Below, piece by piece: positions 6,701-7,731 of a stretch of 7,731 nucleotides of DNA (position 1 is the stretch's first letter; every line of letters starts with the position of its first letter). The stretch spans positions 1-7,731 of the forward strand of contig DGWL01000060.1 in NCBI GenBank assembly GCA_002396125.1, given 5' to 3'. A program made the translations under genes and the position numbers. Under the pieces are notes generated by a model. It was given only the letters and a program-made list of their open reading frames with translations. It was not told the DNA's origin and did no database searches. The stretch is from Porphyromonadaceae bacterium UBA4259. GTDB lineage: Bacteria; Bacteroidota; Bacteroidia; Bacteroidales; Muribaculaceae.

Positions 6701-7231
6701 TTATTTTGTGATGGCGCTGAAGAAGTGCCACATCACTATAGCTGCTGAGCAGGCGATGTTGAGTGAGTGCTTGGTGCCGTGCTGCGGAATCTCGATGCAG
6801 CAGTCGCTACTGTCGACCACCGCTTGGCTCACGCCCTTGACCTCGTTGCCGAAGACGAGGGCATATTTCTTGCCCGGCTCGATTGTGAACTGCTCAAGGC
6901 TCACGCTACCGTGCACCTGCTCAATGGAACAGATGGTGTAGCCCTCCTGGCGCAGTTGCTGCACTGCTGCGAGGGCTGAGGCATGATAGCTCCAGCTCAC
7001 CGAGTCCTCGGCGCCGAGCGCCGTCTTGTGAATCTCGTGGCTGGGTGGCTTGCCAGTGATGCCACACAGGGCTATGTGCTCAATCACAAACGCGTCGGCA
7101 GTGCGGAACACACTACCCACATTCATCTCGCTGCGCACGTCGTCGAGCACCACAGCAACCGGAATTTTCTCTACTGCTTTAAACTCCTCGGCACTCACAC
7201 GGTGCAAGTCGAGCATTGATTTCTTCTTCAT
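6701..7231 (-). CDS. SpoU/TrmH-family RNA 2'-O-methyltransferase
   Basis: A 176-residue SPOUT enzyme with all three family motifs. Motif 1 is DDVRSEMNVGSVFRTADAF at 30-48, with the Asn and Arg that are conserved in SpoU enzymes. Motif 2 is ALVFGNEVKGVS at 124-135, and motif 3 is CIEIPQHGTKHSLNIACSAA at 145-164. The last two form the knotted S-adenosylmethionine site. These enzymes methylate the ribose 2'-OH of a tRNA or rRNA nucleotide. The compact length with no extra N-terminal RNA-binding domain resembles TrmH- or TrmL-like proteins, but I cannot assign the target nucleotide. The start at 7231 (MKKKSM) is the first ATG after the repeat array; a second ATG at 7216 is possible. No TAnnTTTG box is visible upstream to 7320, so it may be transcribed with pgi, which lies upstream on the same strand. 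Confidence 0.93.
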   Translation of the reverse strand: MKKKSMLDLHRVSAEEFKAVEKIPVAVVLDDVRSEMNVGSVFRTADAFVIEHIALCGITGKPPSHEIHKTALGAEDSVSWSYHASALAAVQQLRQEGYTICSIEQVHGSVSLEQFTIEPGKKYALVFGNEVKGVSQAVVDSSDCCIEIPQHGTKHSLNIACSAAIVMWHFFSAITK

Positions 7232-7240
7232 AAGATAGTT

Positions 7241-7321
7241 TTAGAAATTCTAGACAATCTAGAGGGGCTAGAAAATCTAGAAATTCCAGATAATCTAGAT
7301 TGCCCAGATGCTCTAAGTGTT
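7241..7321. repeat. Degenerate 9-bp tandem repeat array rich in CTAG
   Basis: Nine consecutive 9-nt units can be cut in perfect register: TTAGAAATT, CTAGACAAT, CTAGAGGGG, CTAGAAAAT, CTAGAAATT, CCAGATAAT, CTAGATTGC, CCAGATGCT and CTAAGTGTT. The first five bases (CTAGA) are conserved and the last four vary. Five CTAG tetramers fall within 49 bases. The array fills nearly the whole gap between the pgi stop (7323-7321) and the methyltransferase start (7231). On the minus strand one frame stays open and reads Leu-x-x tripeptides (LEF, LDF, LDC, LEF). This is a consequence of the 9-nt period; I do not think it is a gene. Confidence 0.85.
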
Positions 7322-7731
7322 TAGAGTCGCTTTGCCAGTTCGGCGCTTTGCTCCTCGTAGCCGGGCTTGTTGAGCAGGGCGAACATGTTGCGCTTGTAGG
7401 CTTCCACACCGGGCTGGTTAAATGGGTTCACGCCCAGCATGTAGCCGCTCATGCCACAGGCTTTCTCAAAGAAGTAGATGAGTTGTCCCAGATATTTCTC
7501 GGTGAGTGCCGGCAGGGTGATGAGCATGCATGGCACGCCACCGTCAACGTGAGCCAGGCGGGTGCCGAGCTCTGCCATCTTGTTCACCTCGTCAACACGC
7601 TTGCCGGCGATGTAGTTGAGGCCGTCGAGGTCGGCGTCGTCGGTGGGGATTACCACTTCGTGACGTTGTTTCTCAACGGTGATAACAGTCTCGAAGATGG
7701 TGCGCTCGCCTTCCTGAATCCACTGTCCCAT
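7321..7731 (-). CDS. pgi: Glucose-6-phosphate isomerase, C-terminal part (5' end outside window)
   Basis: The last 136 codons of a cytosolic glycolytic enzyme that interconverts glucose 6-phosphate and fructose 6-phosphate. The recognisable stretch is [20 protein letters not shown] at residues 2-21, followed by [18 protein letters not shown] (36-53) and [14 protein letters not shown] (62-75). The strongest is [35 protein letters not shown] at 87-121, which holds the conserved [11 protein letters not shown] signature near the C-terminal active site. The frame is open at the window edge. The Met encoded at 7731-7729 is internal, because bacterial Pgi of this type is about 445-450 residues long. 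The stop TAA (7323-7321) touches the last unit of the 9-bp repeat array. The methyltransferase follows 89 nt downstream on the same strand. Confidence 0.95.
   Translation of the reverse strand: MGQWIQEGERTIFETVITVEKQRHEVVIPTDDADLDGLNYIAGKRVDEVNKMAELGTRLAHVDGGVPCMLITLPALTEKYLGQLIYFFEKACGMSGYMLGVNPFNQPGVEAYKRNMFALLNKPGYEEQSAELAKRL

Noticed and set aside
7179..7409. A 76-codon minus-strand open frame with a Leu-x-x repeat peptide
   Set aside because: It starts inside pgi in another frame and runs through the 9-bp repeats, whose period is a multiple of three and so stays open. The peptide pattern is a by-product of the repeat, not evidence for a gene.

Overview
The window looks like a chromosomal segment from a gut-type Bacteroidales bacterium (Muribaculaceae, Prevotella or Bacteroides-like; the exact taxon cannot be fixed from here). 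The reasons are promoter boxes of the Bacteroidetes type (TAnnTTTG), the lack of strong Shine-Dalgarno sequences, a secreted protein with a dockerin-like domain directly after its signal peptide, and protein relatives typical of that order. I see no tRNA, rRNA, CRISPR array, insertion sequence or phage gene.

Left part (1-1098, minus strand): a three-gene unit reading leftward. It starts with a DNPH1/Rcl-like 2'-deoxynucleoside 5'-phosphate N-hydrolase, continues with a small exported rhodanese, and ends with the start of an exported metallophosphoesterase cut by the window edge. The gaps are 18 and 23 nt, so these are probably one transcript, fired from a clear -7 box at 1140-1147. Divergent to it, with its own -7 box at 1225-1232, is a sodium:solute symporter (1257-2756, plus).

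Middle (2757-4255): the symporter converges on an exported alpha/beta serine hydrolase (2794-4134, minus) across a 37-nt gap with a weak hairpin. The hydrolase has a near-consensus promoter (TTTG, 20-nt spacer, TATTTTTG) that lies back to back with the promoter of the next gene. Two small palindromes sit in that divergent promoter region.

Right part (4256-7731): a 788-residue secreted protein with a signal peptide, an N-terminal dockerin-like pair of calcium-binding repeats, a possible Ig-like (Big) module and a repetitive C-terminal half. It ends at a perfect 16-bp hairpin that probably terminates transcription from both sides. Converging on it is a SpoU/TrmH-family RNA 2'-O-methyltransferase (6701-7231, minus). 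Behind that, on the same strand, is the C-terminal part of glucose-6-phosphate isomerase (pgi). The 89-nt gap between pgi and the methyltransferase is almost entirely a degenerate 9-bp tandem repeat rich in CTAG, which is the least explained piece of DNA here.

Most of the window is ordinary housekeeping and transport. The points most worth a second look are the CTAG nonamer array, the dockerin-like secreted protein without an obvious cohesin partner, and the pairing of a nucleotide-pool sanitiser with envelope proteins in one operon.
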